Source: an uncultured Bacteroidales bacterium
GTDB taxonomy: Bacteria; Bacteroidota; Bacteroidia; Bacteroidales; FEN-979
Direction: 5' to 3'
Length of the DNA: 64,000 nucleotides
Assembly (NCBI GenBank): GCA_903877385.1
Contig: CAIRDP010000053.1
Span: forward strand, 79,388 to 143,387
Part shown: positions 52,937 through 61,577 of the stretch, piece after piece
Layout: each line of letters starts with the position of its first letter
Numbering within the stretch: the first letter of the stretch is position 1
Program-made: the position numbers and the translations under genes
Notes under the pieces: generated by a model
The model's database searches: none
The model's input: the letters and a program-made list of their open reading frames with translations, nothing else
Told to the model about the DNA's origin: nothing

Positions 52937-53313
52937 TAGTGATCGAGCCAGTTCCTGAAGGAGCCGAACTCTTTCTGAAGCTGAAGAACAACGCAGGCGT
53001 TATAAATCGCAGCATCTATCTTGAGGCGGTTCCTGATTATTCCTGTATCATTTAAAAGCCTCGTCCTGTCAGTCTCCTTGTAAGAAGCCACTTTGCCGAC
53101 TTCAAACCCATGGTATGCTTTTCTGAAGTTCTCCTGCTAGTTCAGAATGGTGGTCCAGCCCAGCCCGGCCTGGTTGATCTCCAGGACCAGGCGTTCGAAT
53201 AATTCGTTGTCATCATGGATCGGAAACCCATAGGCCTGGTCATGGTAAATCCGGTGCATATTGGTTTTATCCATGCGCTCCACGGCTTCGCAATATGATT
53301 TTGGCTGCTCCAT
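52937..53313 (-). pseudogene. tag-like DNA-3-methyladenine glycosylase I, broken
   Basis: On the minus strand from the ATG at 53313 the sequence reads MDKTNMHRIYHDQAYGFPIH (from codon 15), DDNELFERLVLEINQAGLGW, TTILN, then an in-frame TAG (complement 53137-53139), then QENFRKAYHGFEVGKVASYK and LLNDTGIIRNRLKIDAAIYN. This follows Tag closely: E. coli has IAYHDNEWGVPE, GQQAGLSWITVLKKRENYR and DAGIIRHRGKI. The last third of Tag is missing; homology fades where the convergent kinase gene ends. With an internal stop and a lost C-terminus the enzyme is not functional. Confidence 0.82.
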
Positions 53314-53326
53314 TATTTCATTTTTT

Positions 53327-53481
53327 TCAGTGCAACAAGATAGATCTTTTTATGCTGTTCTTTTCTTCCTGCTTGATGATGGAAGGGTCAATAAGTATGG
53401 CAACAGAATACCCTATGGCAACCAATACCTTGATGACCGTTACCACGCTAACAAAAATCAGATTCTTTTCTTTTTAATCAT
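53327..53481 (-). pseudogene. possible small membrane protein with a one-base break
   Basis: The ATG (complement 53479-53481) starts MIKK, then stops. Adding one A to the A5 run at the start gives a 51-codon frame: MIKKEKNLIFVSVVTVIKVL followed by VAIGYSVAILIDPSIIKQEE and a basic tail. It holds one or two helices. It lies directly upstream of the tag-like pseudogene in the same direction. This is weak evidence; it could be chance. Confidence 0.3.
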
Positions 53482-53561
53482 ATTCCAATCTTTAATATTA
53501 TCACATATAATTGAACTGGAATCCTGTATGAAATGTAAAAAATAATATCTCCGGGATAAAA

Positions 53562-54203
53562 TTATAGAACCAGACCTGCCCTCTTGAGTTCAGTTTTCCC
53601 TTTACGTGTAGCGAATGCTTTGAAACATGCAAAAATCCCTTTTAAATAGACAGGTTTCATTTCTTCATAGGTTTTATCTGTGTCATAGATTTCAAGGTTG
53701 ATCACCCATGTTGTAAAAAGGCTAGTAAACTGAAAAAGCACTATTTCATACGTGTCAGGGTCAAGTATCTTTGGGTTAATAGACTTAACCTCGATCAATA
53801 CCTTCATGATCCTGGACATTATCTCCTTGTTCTTTTTGTAAAAACTGGATGAATGTTCAAACAAATGGCCCTGAGCTTTTACTGATGTTGCAATATACCG
53901 GATTACACAACGGTAATCGTATTGAACATCCATTGCTTCCGCCGCTCTTAAGTAAAAAACATCAAGCCCAAAAACACCGGGTACCTGGACGTTACGCATA
54001 TTCATTTGAATATCCTCGTACCGTTGAGCAAGCGCCACAAATAAGTGATCTTTTGTCGGAAAATGATACGTTATTTTTCCCTGGGTCATGTTCATTTTAC
54101 TGGCCAAATCTGCCAGGGTGATTCCAAGTCCCTCTTCATTTAACAGGACCCTCGCCTGTTCAAGAAGCTCAGCTTTTGATTTTAATCCTTTTGATAGTAC
54201 CAT
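53562..54203 (-). CDS. TetR-family transcriptional regulator
   Basis: A 213-residue regulator with an N-terminal helix-turn-helix: ARVLLNEEGLGITLADLASK, MNMTQGKITYHFPTKDHLFV. The C-terminal ligand domain is all-helical and shows no recognisable ligand. The divergent operon that starts 158 bases away encodes two short-chain dehydrogenases and envelope proteins, the usual targets of such repressors. It may control them and probably itself. Confidence 0.9.
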   Translation of the reverse strand: MVLSKGLKSKAELLEQARVLLNEEGLGITLADLASKMNMTQGKITYHFPTKDHLFVALAQRYEDIQMNMRNVQVPGVFGLDVFYLRAAEAMDVQYDYRCVIRYIATSVKAQGHLFEHSSSFYKKNKEIMSRIMKVLIEVKSINPKILDPDTYEIVLFQFTSLFTTWVINLEIYDTDKTYEEMKPVYLKGIFACFKAFATRKGKTELKRAGLVL

Positions 54204-54247
54204 TCTGTAAAAATAAAAATAATTTTTTTTTGTTTTTAATAATTTTC

Positions 54248-54255
54248 TAAATTTG
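54248..54255 (+). promoter_or_regulatory. Bacteroidota -7 box (TAAATTTG)
   Basis: TAAATTTG matches TAnnTTTG and lies in the divergent TetR/operon gap, about 106 bases before the ATG at 54362. The leader would be long. Confidence 0.45.
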
Positions 54256-54361
54256 CCGCCGAATTATTTAATGATTCGGAGTAAAATGACGTGATTACTT
54301 TTTTGTACTCATTACAAAAAGAGACAAAATTAGGATAAAAAATAAATTTAAAAATCGAAAG

Positions 54362-54817
54362 ATGAACAAAGTAAATCCTGAAAAACTGATTCATGGAGCA
54401 ATTGTAACAGGAATCATAAATGCTGCAGTCAATGGAATTATCAATTGGTTCCAGGTATCGGGGAAGCCCGAAATAATGCTGACCGTTGATTCAATTTCAA
54501 ACAAAGAACATACCGTCATGGGCGGAGCAATTATCCTGGCATTTGTGCTTTCGGTAATCATTACCAGCATTGGATTCTTTACTATGAAACTCCCGGGCAA
54601 GCCGCAGTATTTTCCAACGGCTTTTTTCCTGACATTCAGAAATGCTTTTTTCCTGTTTGGTGTCTTTGTTACACTCGCTATCCTCTGGCAACGGTTTGTC
54701 GGTTCAGTATCGGTTAGCCCGGTAATGGCAGCAATTATTGTTGGTGCAATTGCAGGGATTGTAGCAGGGGTATCAGATTACCTGACGAAAAAAGAATTAG
54801 TAGCCCTGTCACATTAA
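54362..54817 (+). CDS. four-helix membrane protein of unknown function
   Basis: A 151-residue protein with four likely helices (about 11-28, 55-77, 85-110, 120-140) and a soluble stretch between the first two. Conspicuous phrases are HGAIVTGIINAAVNGIINWF and SVSPVMAAIIVGAIAGIVAG. I do not recognise a family. It is the first gene of a five-gene plus-strand operon with two SDR enzymes and two outer-membrane proteins, and is divergent from the TetR gene, so it probably serves the same pathway. Confidence 0.65.
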   Translation: MNKVNPEKLIHGAIVTGIINAAVNGIINWFQVSGKPEIMLTVDSISNKEHTVMGGAIILAFVLSVIITSIGFFTMKLPGKPQYFPTAFFLTFRNAFFLFGVFVTLAILWQRFVGSVSVSPVMAAIIVGAIAGIVAGVSDYLTKKELVALSH

Positions 54818-54847
54818 TTATTATTACTTAAAGTTTAACCATTAAAT

Positions 54848-55633
54848 ATGATAAATATGAAGTTCGATAATCTATTTGACCTCACTGGTAAAGTAGCCAT
54901 CGTCACCGGCGGTGGCAATGGTATAGGTAAAGCCTGCTGTCTGATGTTATCAAAAGCGGGAGCTGCAATTGCAGTAAGCGACCTTAAGTATGATGATGCA
55001 AATAAAGTAGTGGATGAGATCCGGAATAACGGAGGTAAAGCAATTGCAATAGAATGTAATGTTACAAAGGATCAGGACCTGGTTGCCGTGGCTGAAACGA
55101 CAGTAAAAGAACTGGGGGGTATCCACATTCTCGTCAACAATGCCGGTGGCGGTGGCGGCGGCAGGGAAAATCCTTTCAAGATCACCGTGGATGAATTCGC
55201 ATGGCGTTTTCAGCTGAATGTATTCAGCGCATGGCGTTTATCTCAGCTTTGTGCGCCTTACATGAAAGAAGGCAAGTATGGTTCTATTATAAACATTACC
55301 TCAATGAGCAGCGTGAACAAAAGTCCGAACATGAGTGCTTATTCAGCTTCAAAGGCAGCCATGAACCACATGACGGCAAACCTTGCCATGGATTATGGCC
55401 TGGACAATATCAGGGTGAATGCTGTTGGGCCTGGTGCAACAAAAACGGCTGCCCTGGCTTCCGTTCTAACCCCGGAAATCGAGGCAAAGATGCTTGCAAA
55501 CACCCCGATAAAACGGTTGGGAGAAGTGGAAGATATCGCCGGTGCAGTCTATTATTTTGCCGCCCCGGTCTCTGAATGGGTTAGCGGCCAGGTAATCTTC
55601 GTCAATGGCGGCGGAGTGCAGACTTTAGATTAA
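54848..55633 (+). CDS. short-chain dehydrogenase/reductase (classical, FabG/7-alpha-HSDH-like)
   Basis: The 261-residue oxidoreductase has the classical SDR features: TGGGNGIG (20-27) for NAD(P) binding, NNAG (97-100), the catalytic Asn124 in LNVFSAWR, TSMSS near 151-155, and Tyr165-x3-Lys169 (YSASK). Glu/Asp45 in SDLKYDD after the second strand suggests NAD rather than NADP as cofactor. It resembles steroid/bile-acid and fatty-acyl dehydrogenases more than sugar enzymes, but the substrate is not evident. A second SDR follows 31 bases behind. Confidence 0.92.
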   Translation: MINMKFDNLFDLTGKVAIVTGGGNGIGKACCLMLSKAGAAIAVSDLKYDDANKVVDEIRNNGGKAIAIECNVTKDQDLVAVAETTVKELGGIHILVNNAGGGGGGRENPFKITVDEFAWRFQLNVFSAWRLSQLCAPYMKEGKYGSIINITSMSSVNKSPNMSAYSASKAAMNHMTANLAMDYGLDNIRVNAVGPGATKTAALASVLTPEIEAKMLANTPIKRLGEVEDIAGAVYYFAAPVSEWVSGQVIFVNGGGVQTLD

Positions 55634-55664
55634 TAATTTATTTACATTTTCAAATAAAAAGAAT

Positions 55665-56462
55665 ATGAAAACTAATATCGAGAAGCTATTTTCCTTTGAA
55701 GGAAAAGTTATAATAATCACTGGAGCAGCAGGAGCTATCGGGAGCGCAGCAGGTCATCTTTTTGCATCCCTGGGAGCTAATATTGTCATTTCAGACCTCA
55801 ATGAAGAGGGAGCAAAAAAAGTCGCGGCGGAGATAACCAAAGAATCTGGTAAAGAAGCTCTTGGAATAAAGACAAATGCAACTGTAGAAAGTGATCTCGA
55901 GGAACTGGTGAAAGCAACAATAAATAAATTCGGAAAGATCTCCGGTTTGATCAATAATGTGGGTTGGGGTGCTTCAACCCCAATCTGGGAATCGGATTCC
56001 GATAAAATGGTAAAATCCTATCTGCTGAACACTGTCGGCGCATATAACCTGACCAAACTTTGTATGCCTTTTCTTGAAAAGGAACCCAATGCATCTGTCG
56101 TTTTCAGCGGATCGATGGTTGGTGTAACTCCATCGCCTGAATTTATTGAGTATAGTACTGCAAAGGCAGGATTAATGAACATGGTCAGGAGCATGGCTGT
56201 GGTGTCTGGCCCCAAGGTTCGCTTTAATACAGTGTTGATAGGCTCTGTCGATAACGGGGATTCCACCCTGGCTGCCGGCTATGATCCGGAAATGCTTAGA
56301 AGACTTGCCGAAATGTTTGTCATGAAACGCAGAGGAATGCCGGTGGAAATCGCCTATGGTATGATGTTCCTAATGAGCGATGCAGCTCAGTGGATCACAG
56401 GGATTGACCTTCGTATTGACGGAGGCGGAAGCTACAAGAGCAAAATGCCGGGGAAAGACTGA
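55665..56462 (+). CDS. short-chain dehydrogenase/reductase
   Basis: A 265-residue classical SDR: TGAAGAIG (19-26), Asp45 after the second strand, NNVG (97-100, one change from NNAG), SGS (148-150), Tyr163-x3-Lys167 (YSTAK) and a C-terminal GGGSYKSKMP. It is related to, but clearly different from, the enzyme encoded 31 bases upstream; two SDRs in one operon often act on successive positions or directions of a hydroxyl/ketone. The product pairs with the TetR-controlled transport genes in the same operon. Confidence 0.92.
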   Translation: MKTNIEKLFSFEGKVIIITGAAGAIGSAAGHLFASLGANIVISDLNEEGAKKVAAEITKESGKEALGIKTNATVESDLEELVKATINKFGKISGLINNVGWGASTPIWESDSDKMVKSYLLNTVGAYNLTKLCMPFLEKEPNASVVFSGSMVGVTPSPEFIEYSTAKAGLMNMVRSMAVVSGPKVRFNTVLIGSVDNGDSTLAAGYDPEMLRRLAEMFVMKRRGMPVEIAYGMMFLMSDAAQWITGIDLRIDGGGSYKSKMPGKD

Positions 56463-56497
56463 TCTCAAATTCCTAATAGTACTTTAATTTATTGAAT

Positions 56498-58255
56498 ATG
56501 GTATCTCGTATTCCCGGAAGGGTCTGGTTAATCCTGACCCTTTTATTTTTAATTTCCCTGGGAAAAAGTGCGTTTTCACAAGGTGGCGCACCCAGCGCCG
56601 GAGCGCTCAGACCGGACCAATCCATGACCATTTCACAGGTGAGTGTGACCTGGGATTCACTTGGGCCGGATAAAGACCTGGAGGGTTCACTAATCCAGAA
56701 GATCATTCGGGCTGTGAATATTTATCCCAACTCTACTGTTTCTCCTTTTGAATTAGATATGGCGGTCCGTAAAGCCATGGCTATCCCTGAAGTAGGAAAA
56801 ATTTCATGGAATGGTGATTTAAGTGCAAGCAATAGCGTAATTCTGGTTCTTAAAGTCAGGCTTTCTGTAAAAGGAACCACCGCAAAAACGAAGCAGGGTT
56901 TATTTGTCTCAGGAAATACAGAAGATTTTCCACTCCTGTACCAGGATAAAAACAGTATGTTCAAGATAAATCTTGGAGGAACGATGATGCCCACCTTAAT
57001 CACAAATACCTGGTGGGGCAATGGCAAGCCTTTTACCCAGTACAGCCCGTTCGGCAAGGATCCTCCCGGTGTGGCCCCTGCCTTTGACTTTGAAGCCTTT
57101 CTGACGGCAGGAGTTTCAGGTATTATGAAAGTGACACGGTGGAAAAACCCGATGTATGTATATGCTTCTGTCAATGCGCTTGGCGTTACAACCCTGGGGC
57201 GGGAACTCTACAATGCCAATAGCAGCGCTTTTTGCTTACAGATAGAGGAAGCATACGCAGGAATTGTTGGTGCGATATCAATGAAAAACGGGCACCTGTT
57301 CAGGTATAACCTTTCTTTCGGGAAACAACCGTACAGGATAGGAACCGGGATGCTGATCTGCCAGATAGGCGGCAATGGCGGTACCTGGGGAGGAATGAAC
57401 GCATGGCCGCGGTTTTCCGGCAGACTGGTCGGGTTGGTGAAAATTGCCTATGACAATTGGAAACTGGAAGGATTTTACATTCAGCCCAATGAATATTATG
57501 CCAATGAAAGTCATACGCAGATGGCAGGGTTCAATGCGGAATACAACAGAGCGAGCGGATTGAGCGGAGGGTTTACTTATCTGAATGCATTCAGATCCAA
57601 ATTCCCGTATTTCTTCCCCGATTATTCCCAAGCTACAAGAGAAGGGACAAATGCAATGAATCTCCGTTTTCAATGGATGCCTCGTCCAAACCAATCATTT
57701 TTCTTTGCAAAGGCTGAAGGAGGCATGGAAATCAACAACAGGGTTCCTTTGCTGGCTTATGGTTTCGCAGCAGAAGGCGGATGGTCATTCGGAGATACCA
57801 AACTCAAACCCACCATCAGTTACCGATATTCCCTGTTGTCTGGCGATAATCCAAAAACAGCCACCCTGGAACGGTGGGACTTCCTGTATTCCGGCGACGA
57901 TATTTTTACCTGGGTCCAGGGAGTCATTACAAAAAATGTCTTGTTTAATACGAATATGGAAGTACACCGTTTCCAGTTACAGCTTATCCCGAACGGCTGG
58001 AGAATTACAACACAATATGTATTCGTGATGGCAAACTACCTGAATACAGCCCCAATGCCACCAACCGGAAATTTCGGAGACAAACAGGTTTCCCAGGAAA
58101 TATTGATGGTGGTAGAGCGGTTCGTTTCACGTCATATTTTCCTGCGATTTACTGCGTCTGCACTATGGCCCGGGAAAGGCTTCATTACCACCCTTCCCGA
58201 ACCTGTCTCACAACCCTGGACAGAACTTCAGGCTATGATCCATTTCAATTTTTAA
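56498..58255 (+). CDS. outer-membrane or secreted beta-rich protein, unknown
   Basis: The 585-residue protein has a signal peptide (VWLILTLLFLISLGKSAFSQ) and many aromatic-rich strands. Examples are FQLQLIPNGWRITTQYVFVM, VSGIMKVTRWKNPMYVYASV, LKPTISYRYSLLSGD, and a final strand ending LQAMIHFNF with C-terminal Phe. This fits an outer-membrane barrel preceded by an N-terminal domain of about 150 residues. I recognise no named family. The start at the ATG 56498 is used; a TTG two codons earlier is an alternative. It follows the second SDR by 35 bases. Confidence 0.7.
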   Translation: MVSRIPGRVWLILTLLFLISLGKSAFSQGGAPSAGALRPDQSMTISQVSVTWDSLGPDKDLEGSLIQKIIRAVNIYPNSTVSPFELDMAVRKAMAIPEVGKISWNGDLSASNSVILVLKVRLSVKGTTAKTKQGLFVSGNTEDFPLLYQDKNSMFKINLGGTMMPTLITNTWWGNGKPFTQYSPFGKDPPGVAPAFDFEAFLTAGVSGIMKVTRWKNPMYVYASVNALGVTTLGRELYNANSSAFCLQIEEAYAGIVGAISMKNGHLFRYNLSFGKQPYRIGTGMLICQIGGNGGTWGGMNAWPRFSGRLVGLVKIAYDNWKLEGFYIQPNEYYANESHTQMAGFNAEYNRASGLSGGFTYLNAFRSKFPYFFPDYSQATREGTNAMNLRFQWMPRPNQSFFFAKAEGGMEINNRVPLLAYGFAAEGGWSFGDTKLKPTISYRYSLLSGDNPKTATLERWDFLYSGDDIFTWVQGVITKNVLFNTNMEVHRFQLQLIPNGWRITTQYVFVMANYLNTAPMPPTGNFGDKQVSQEILMVVERFVSRHIFLRFTASALWPGKGFITTLPEPVSQPWTELQAMIHFNF

Positions 58256-58319
58256 TAAACATAAGATAAACCGTATCCCAAAAATTCGTTTTTCTCAATC
58301 CATTATTAAAATTCAGCTT

Positions 58320-59081
58320 ATGAAATCATCCATACTTTTTCTTTTGCTTTTTGTTGTTACATCATCTGCCATGGCTCAATCCGATTCAGCCAGCATGGCA
58401 AAAATGGTGAAGGAATCTGGAATTGACCCGACCAAAGTTCAATCTCGGGGTTCCTACTCATTTATTATCTCTGATCCCTCGGGGTCCTCTATTTCAATCT
58501 TCAATAAACTGTCATTTAACCTTGGCATCAACCGCTGGAGTTTCAGCGGGAAGTATGAACTCACTTCCCGTTACACAAATAATGCTGAGGGAGTTTTTTC
58601 AACCGGTTCCGGCGATTTAAAGTTCAGCGCGTTGAATGCCTTCTTTGTAAAGGGGAAACATGCCCTGGCAGCATCTGCTGAACTGACTTTTCCTTTAGGT
58701 AAACCAGGGTATGGCATTCAGTATTTTGCACTAATGCCGGCACTCACATACTCATTTACAATAAACCCAAGCCTGATCTTCGCTGTTCAGCCTCAGTACT
58801 TGTTTAACCTTGTTAAGGGGGACAACTATCCACAGTTGAGCATTCTGACCACGAGAATTTTCATCGCCAAATTCACAAAATCGGGTTATTTCTTCGTTTT
58901 CGAGCCAAGGCCCATATACAACTTCACGACAAACCAGTTCGACCTAATCCTCGCTCCTATCATTGGAAAGGCTTTGGGAAAAGGGTTCAATCTGGTATGT
59001 TTTGCAGAATTTCCCACGACAAAAAGGTTTTGGGATCAAACAGGTCCTCTGTACCAGGCTGGGATCAGCAAGAGTTTTTAA
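58320..59081 (+). CDS. outer-membrane beta-barrel protein, unknown
   Basis: A 253-residue exported protein with signal peptide (SSILFLLLFVVTSSAMAQ). The rest reads as amphipathic strands: SISIFNKLSFNLGINRW, ALAASAELTFPLGKPGYG, LILAPIIGKALGKGFNLVCF, ending AGISKSF with a C-terminal Phe. These are signs of a small outer-membrane barrel. It is the last gene of the TetR-linked operon and likely helps a hydrophobic substrate or product cross the outer membrane; this is inference from context. Confidence 0.72.
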   Translation: MKSSILFLLLFVVTSSAMAQSDSASMAKMVKESGIDPTKVQSRGSYSFIISDPSGSSISIFNKLSFNLGINRWSFSGKYELTSRYTNNAEGVFSTGSGDLKFSALNAFFVKGKHALAASAELTFPLGKPGYGIQYFALMPALTYSFTINPSLIFAVQPQYLFNLVKGDNYPQLSILTTRIFIAKFTKSGYFFVFEPRPIYNFTTNQFDLILAPIIGKALGKGFNLVCFAEFPTTKRFWDQTGPLYQAGISKSF

Positions 59082-59194
59082 AAGTGGCATATGTTTTCAA
59101 AAAACCTGGTGCATCTGGTTTCATGATTTTTATTGGTAGTCTTTTCGGTATTGCATTCCGGTTTTTCCGGGAAAACGCAGTCAGATGGGGCAGT

Positions 59195-59312
59195 CCGCCA
59201 TCAGTGACCACTTTCTGCCGCTTTTTATTGACCATATTACCATATTAGCAATCAATAAAATGAGATAGTCAAACCGTTCCGGCTAAGGCTGGTCAAAGCC
59301 GGCGTTTCTTCC
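59195..59312 (+). repeat. interspersed repeat, copy C (direct, full length)
   Basis: Clearest copy of the repeat. Order: CGCCATCAGTGACCACTTTC, TTTTATTGACCATATTACCA, AGCAATCAATAAAATGAGAT, GGCTAAGGCTGGTCAAAGCC, GGCGTTTCTTCC. TTTTATTGA (59223-59231) and TCAATAAAA (59252-59260) are perfect 9-bp inverted arms with a 20-base loop. It lies between the outer-membrane protein gene and the tannase-like gene. Confidence 0.72.
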
Positions 59313-59361
59313 AACCGGGTTGATATATTCCGTAATATGCATTGTTGGAATTCAGCTGAAA

Positions 59362-60921
59362 TTATTTGCAAATCCCGTCTATCCAGGTGAATAATTCATC
59401 AAGGTCATAATCCCCGCTATGCGGTTTCTCCCATGGCAATTCAAGGTTCACATTGTACCCTTTGTTTTCAAGTAATGTTGCCAAAAGGACTGGAATAGCA
59501 AGTCCGGTATCTTTGTCTTTTGTCCCGTGTCGGATGCGCCAATACTTTGAAGTTTTAGTATTTGGTTGCCCTATATAATTCATGGGGTTCATCATTTTCA
59601 CTATTAAGGCATCTGCTCTTGTTGCATTGGCTGTTGAATGAGCTTCCCCATATTCTGTAAAGTGTTGATTATTTATCGTAGCTGTCCCGAATAAATTCGT
59701 TTCAGGACTTGATAAATCCAACGCATCAAATGCCGGAGGTATTTTTTGCCTTTGCATATATCTTACATAGGCATCGAAATCCATTTGAGTAACCTTCCCA
59801 TTGTTGACTGTTAAAAATGTAAATGAAGACAAGTCAGTGCCTTCATTCAATGCTTTTTGAGCTGAAGCCACGACATAGGCTTTAACCAGGTCTTTAAAAG
59901 TACCGTTTCCATTTTTGTCTAACGATAGAATTATTCCGTGGTCACCTTTAAGATTCAGGCTGTTAACATAGGAGGGGAACAGCTTCTTCAATTGTTCGGA
60001 AACAGCAATCTGTTCGGCACTCAATTCTGAAGCTCCTTGCGGGTTACCTTGCATGGGACCGCCTCTTCTGTATGTATTAATGCCGAAAAATTGCCATTCA
60101 TAGGCCATATCGGCATTGTCTAAATTAGTGATGGGGCAATATGCCGAAACCGCAAAAATATCGTCTGTTGCGCTGGCTGCTCCCAATGTTTTAAGGTAAG
60201 GGTCATAATCAGGATTGTTACCGGTAGCTCCTAATAAAGTTGACATTGCTCCGCCTGCACTTGTACCGTTCGAGATAATTTTATTGGCATCACCCGGCAT
60301 ATTTTTATCGTTATATTTTAAGTAACGAACAGCTGCTTTCAAGTCAACGATTCCCTCTAGTGCTTTGCCGGTATAGATACCACTTGCATTTTTTGATGTT
60401 CTGCCTCTTGTACCTGCAGAAGCAACGATATAGCCTTTTGAAAGAGCAGCCAAAACAGAGTTTTGTCTTGGTCCGCCAAAGCCCATAGGAGGCATGCCAC
60501 CGTTCGTTGGCGGCATTCCATCAGGCTTTTTGTCGTCCATTGGCAGCTTCATTTCACTTTTTAAAGGTGGTCCGCCTCCCATTTGGTTGCTTTTGGTGGA
60601 AGCAGGTTGAGAAGGCATATAACCTCCAACTTTGTTGGGAAAAAAGATGGGAGCAGTTGCAGCCGAATATCCATTTATACTTTTACCAGAAAAATATTCC
60701 TCCGGAATATAAATATTCATTTTCTGACAGGCTGTATCCACTGGATTGTTTACATATACAATGTTTTCATAAGCCCTTACTTTGAAAGTTTTACCATTAA
60801 AAGTAAGTGTCTGAGATTCAAATTTTTCAGCGTTAAAATTCAAATCTATTGATTTTGACTGGGCATTAACGAATGAAATGCAGCTTACCAGACAGACTAA
60901 TGTTAACAGTACTTTTTTCAT
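59362..60921 (-). CDS. subtype B tannase-like secreted esterase
   Basis: The 519-residue protein starts at the ATG complement 60919-60921 with a signal peptide (MKKVLLTLVCLVSCISFVNA); 15 more upstream codons were not used. It follows the alpha/beta-hydrolase of subtype B tannases: nucleophile motif GTSAGG (219-224, Ser221), GYIVASAGTRGRTS (163-176) and the C-terminal HGTKDKDTG region expected to bring Asp and His of the triad. Residues about 110-152 are an unusual Met/Pro/Gly-rich insert (QMGGGPPLKS, DGMPPTNGGMPPMGFGG). The family hydrolyses gallate and related phenolic esters. It belongs to no visible operon. Confidence 0.82.
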   Translation of the reverse strand: MKKVLLTLVCLVSCISFVNAQSKSIDLNFNAEKFESQTLTFNGKTFKVRAYENIVYVNNPVDTACQKMNIYIPEEYFSGKSINGYSAATAPIFFPNKVGGYMPSQPASTKSNQMGGGPPLKSEMKLPMDDKKPDGMPPTNGGMPPMGFGGPRQNSVLAALSKGYIVASAGTRGRTSKNASGIYTGKALEGIVDLKAAVRYLKYNDKNMPGDANKIISNGTSAGGAMSTLLGATGNNPDYDPYLKTLGAASATDDIFAVSAYCPITNLDNADMAYEWQFFGINTYRRGGPMQGNPQGASELSAEQIAVSEQLKKLFPSYVNSLNLKGDHGIILSLDKNGNGTFKDLVKAYVVASAQKALNEGTDLSSFTFLTVNNGKVTQMDFDAYVRYMQRQKIPPAFDALDLSSPETNLFGTATINNQHFTEYGEAHSTANATRADALIVKMMNPMNYIGQPNTKTSKYWRIRHGTKDKDTGLAIPVLLATLLENKGYNVNLELPWEKPHSGDYDLDELFTWIDGICK

Positions 60922-61161
60922 TTTAATGATCGTATTAATTATTATTAAATTTCCAAAAAGTGGCAAATCATCATTGACCTGCCCTTTTAGTGTAAGAGAC
61001 TCTATATATGAAGCAATGATCAGGGATGTTGTTCATGGTATCCGGTATTTCCTACAAGTATTTTTAGAGTTGCCACCAACAATTTCACTATCTGTGATAT
61101 GGCGATATTTTTCCCGGGATGATGAAATTTGTGATTATCCTTTGAACTTTCTTAGAAAACC

Positions 61162-61190
61162 TTAGTAAAGGTATGACAAATCTTTACTAA
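61162..61190. promoter_or_regulatory. 9-bp perfect inverted repeat, role unknown
   Basis: TTAGTAAAG (61162-61170) and CTTTACTAA (61182-61190) are perfectly complementary with an 11-base spacer. There is no T-run, so it is not an obvious terminator; an operator is possible. Confidence 0.4.
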
Positions 61191-61409
61191 CCAGCATAGG
61201 ACGAATTGATATTTGTAGTCAAAACCACAAAGCAGATTGGCTGAAAACAAAATCTACCATTACCTTTGAGAAAAGAAAGTCTCTGAATTTTCCGGAAAGT
61301 CAGTAAACACGGGTGGATTGGAAGTTCAGATACTGTATATGTAACATGGTTTTACCCAGTATACTGGAAAAAACCTTCGCTTTGACCAGTCTCTGCCGGA
61401 TATATTAAC

Positions 61410-61481
61410 CGCCTTCGTTAATTGATTGTTAAAATGATATCGTTGTCTACCAAAATTGGCGGACGGTGATCAAGTAATCCG
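61410..61481 (-). repeat. interspersed repeat, degenerate copy F (inverted)
   Basis: Read on the minus strand the order matches: CGGATTACTTGATCACCGTC, CGCCAATTTT, ATCATTTTAACAATCAATTA, ACGAAGGC. Identity is moderate. It is in inverted orientation, upstream of the Fic gene. Confidence 0.4.
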
Positions 61482-61577
61482 TTTTTTTCAAGCATGTAAA
61501 ATAAACATACAATCCTGTTGAAGGTGAATTTGGGATTTGGGATGATCGACTTTATATGATGGAGGATCAATTTTACT

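Larger units (their letters stand above)
60922..61577. other. intergenic region between tannase-like and Fic genes (left part)
   Basis: No supported gene lies between 60922 and 61577. The region holds a 9-bp dyad (61162-61190) and a degenerate inverted copy of the interspersed repeat (61410-61481). A minus-strand promoter for the tannase-like gene should be in 60922-61020, but no clear -7 box was recognised. The array ahead of the Fic gene follows at 61578. Confidence 0.5.

Noticed and set aside
53137..53139. In-frame TAG in the tag-like gene read as pyrrolysine or recoded stop
   Set aside because: There is no sign of recoding in the window, TAG is not otherwise suppressed, and the gene has also lost its C-terminus, so ordinary decay explains it.
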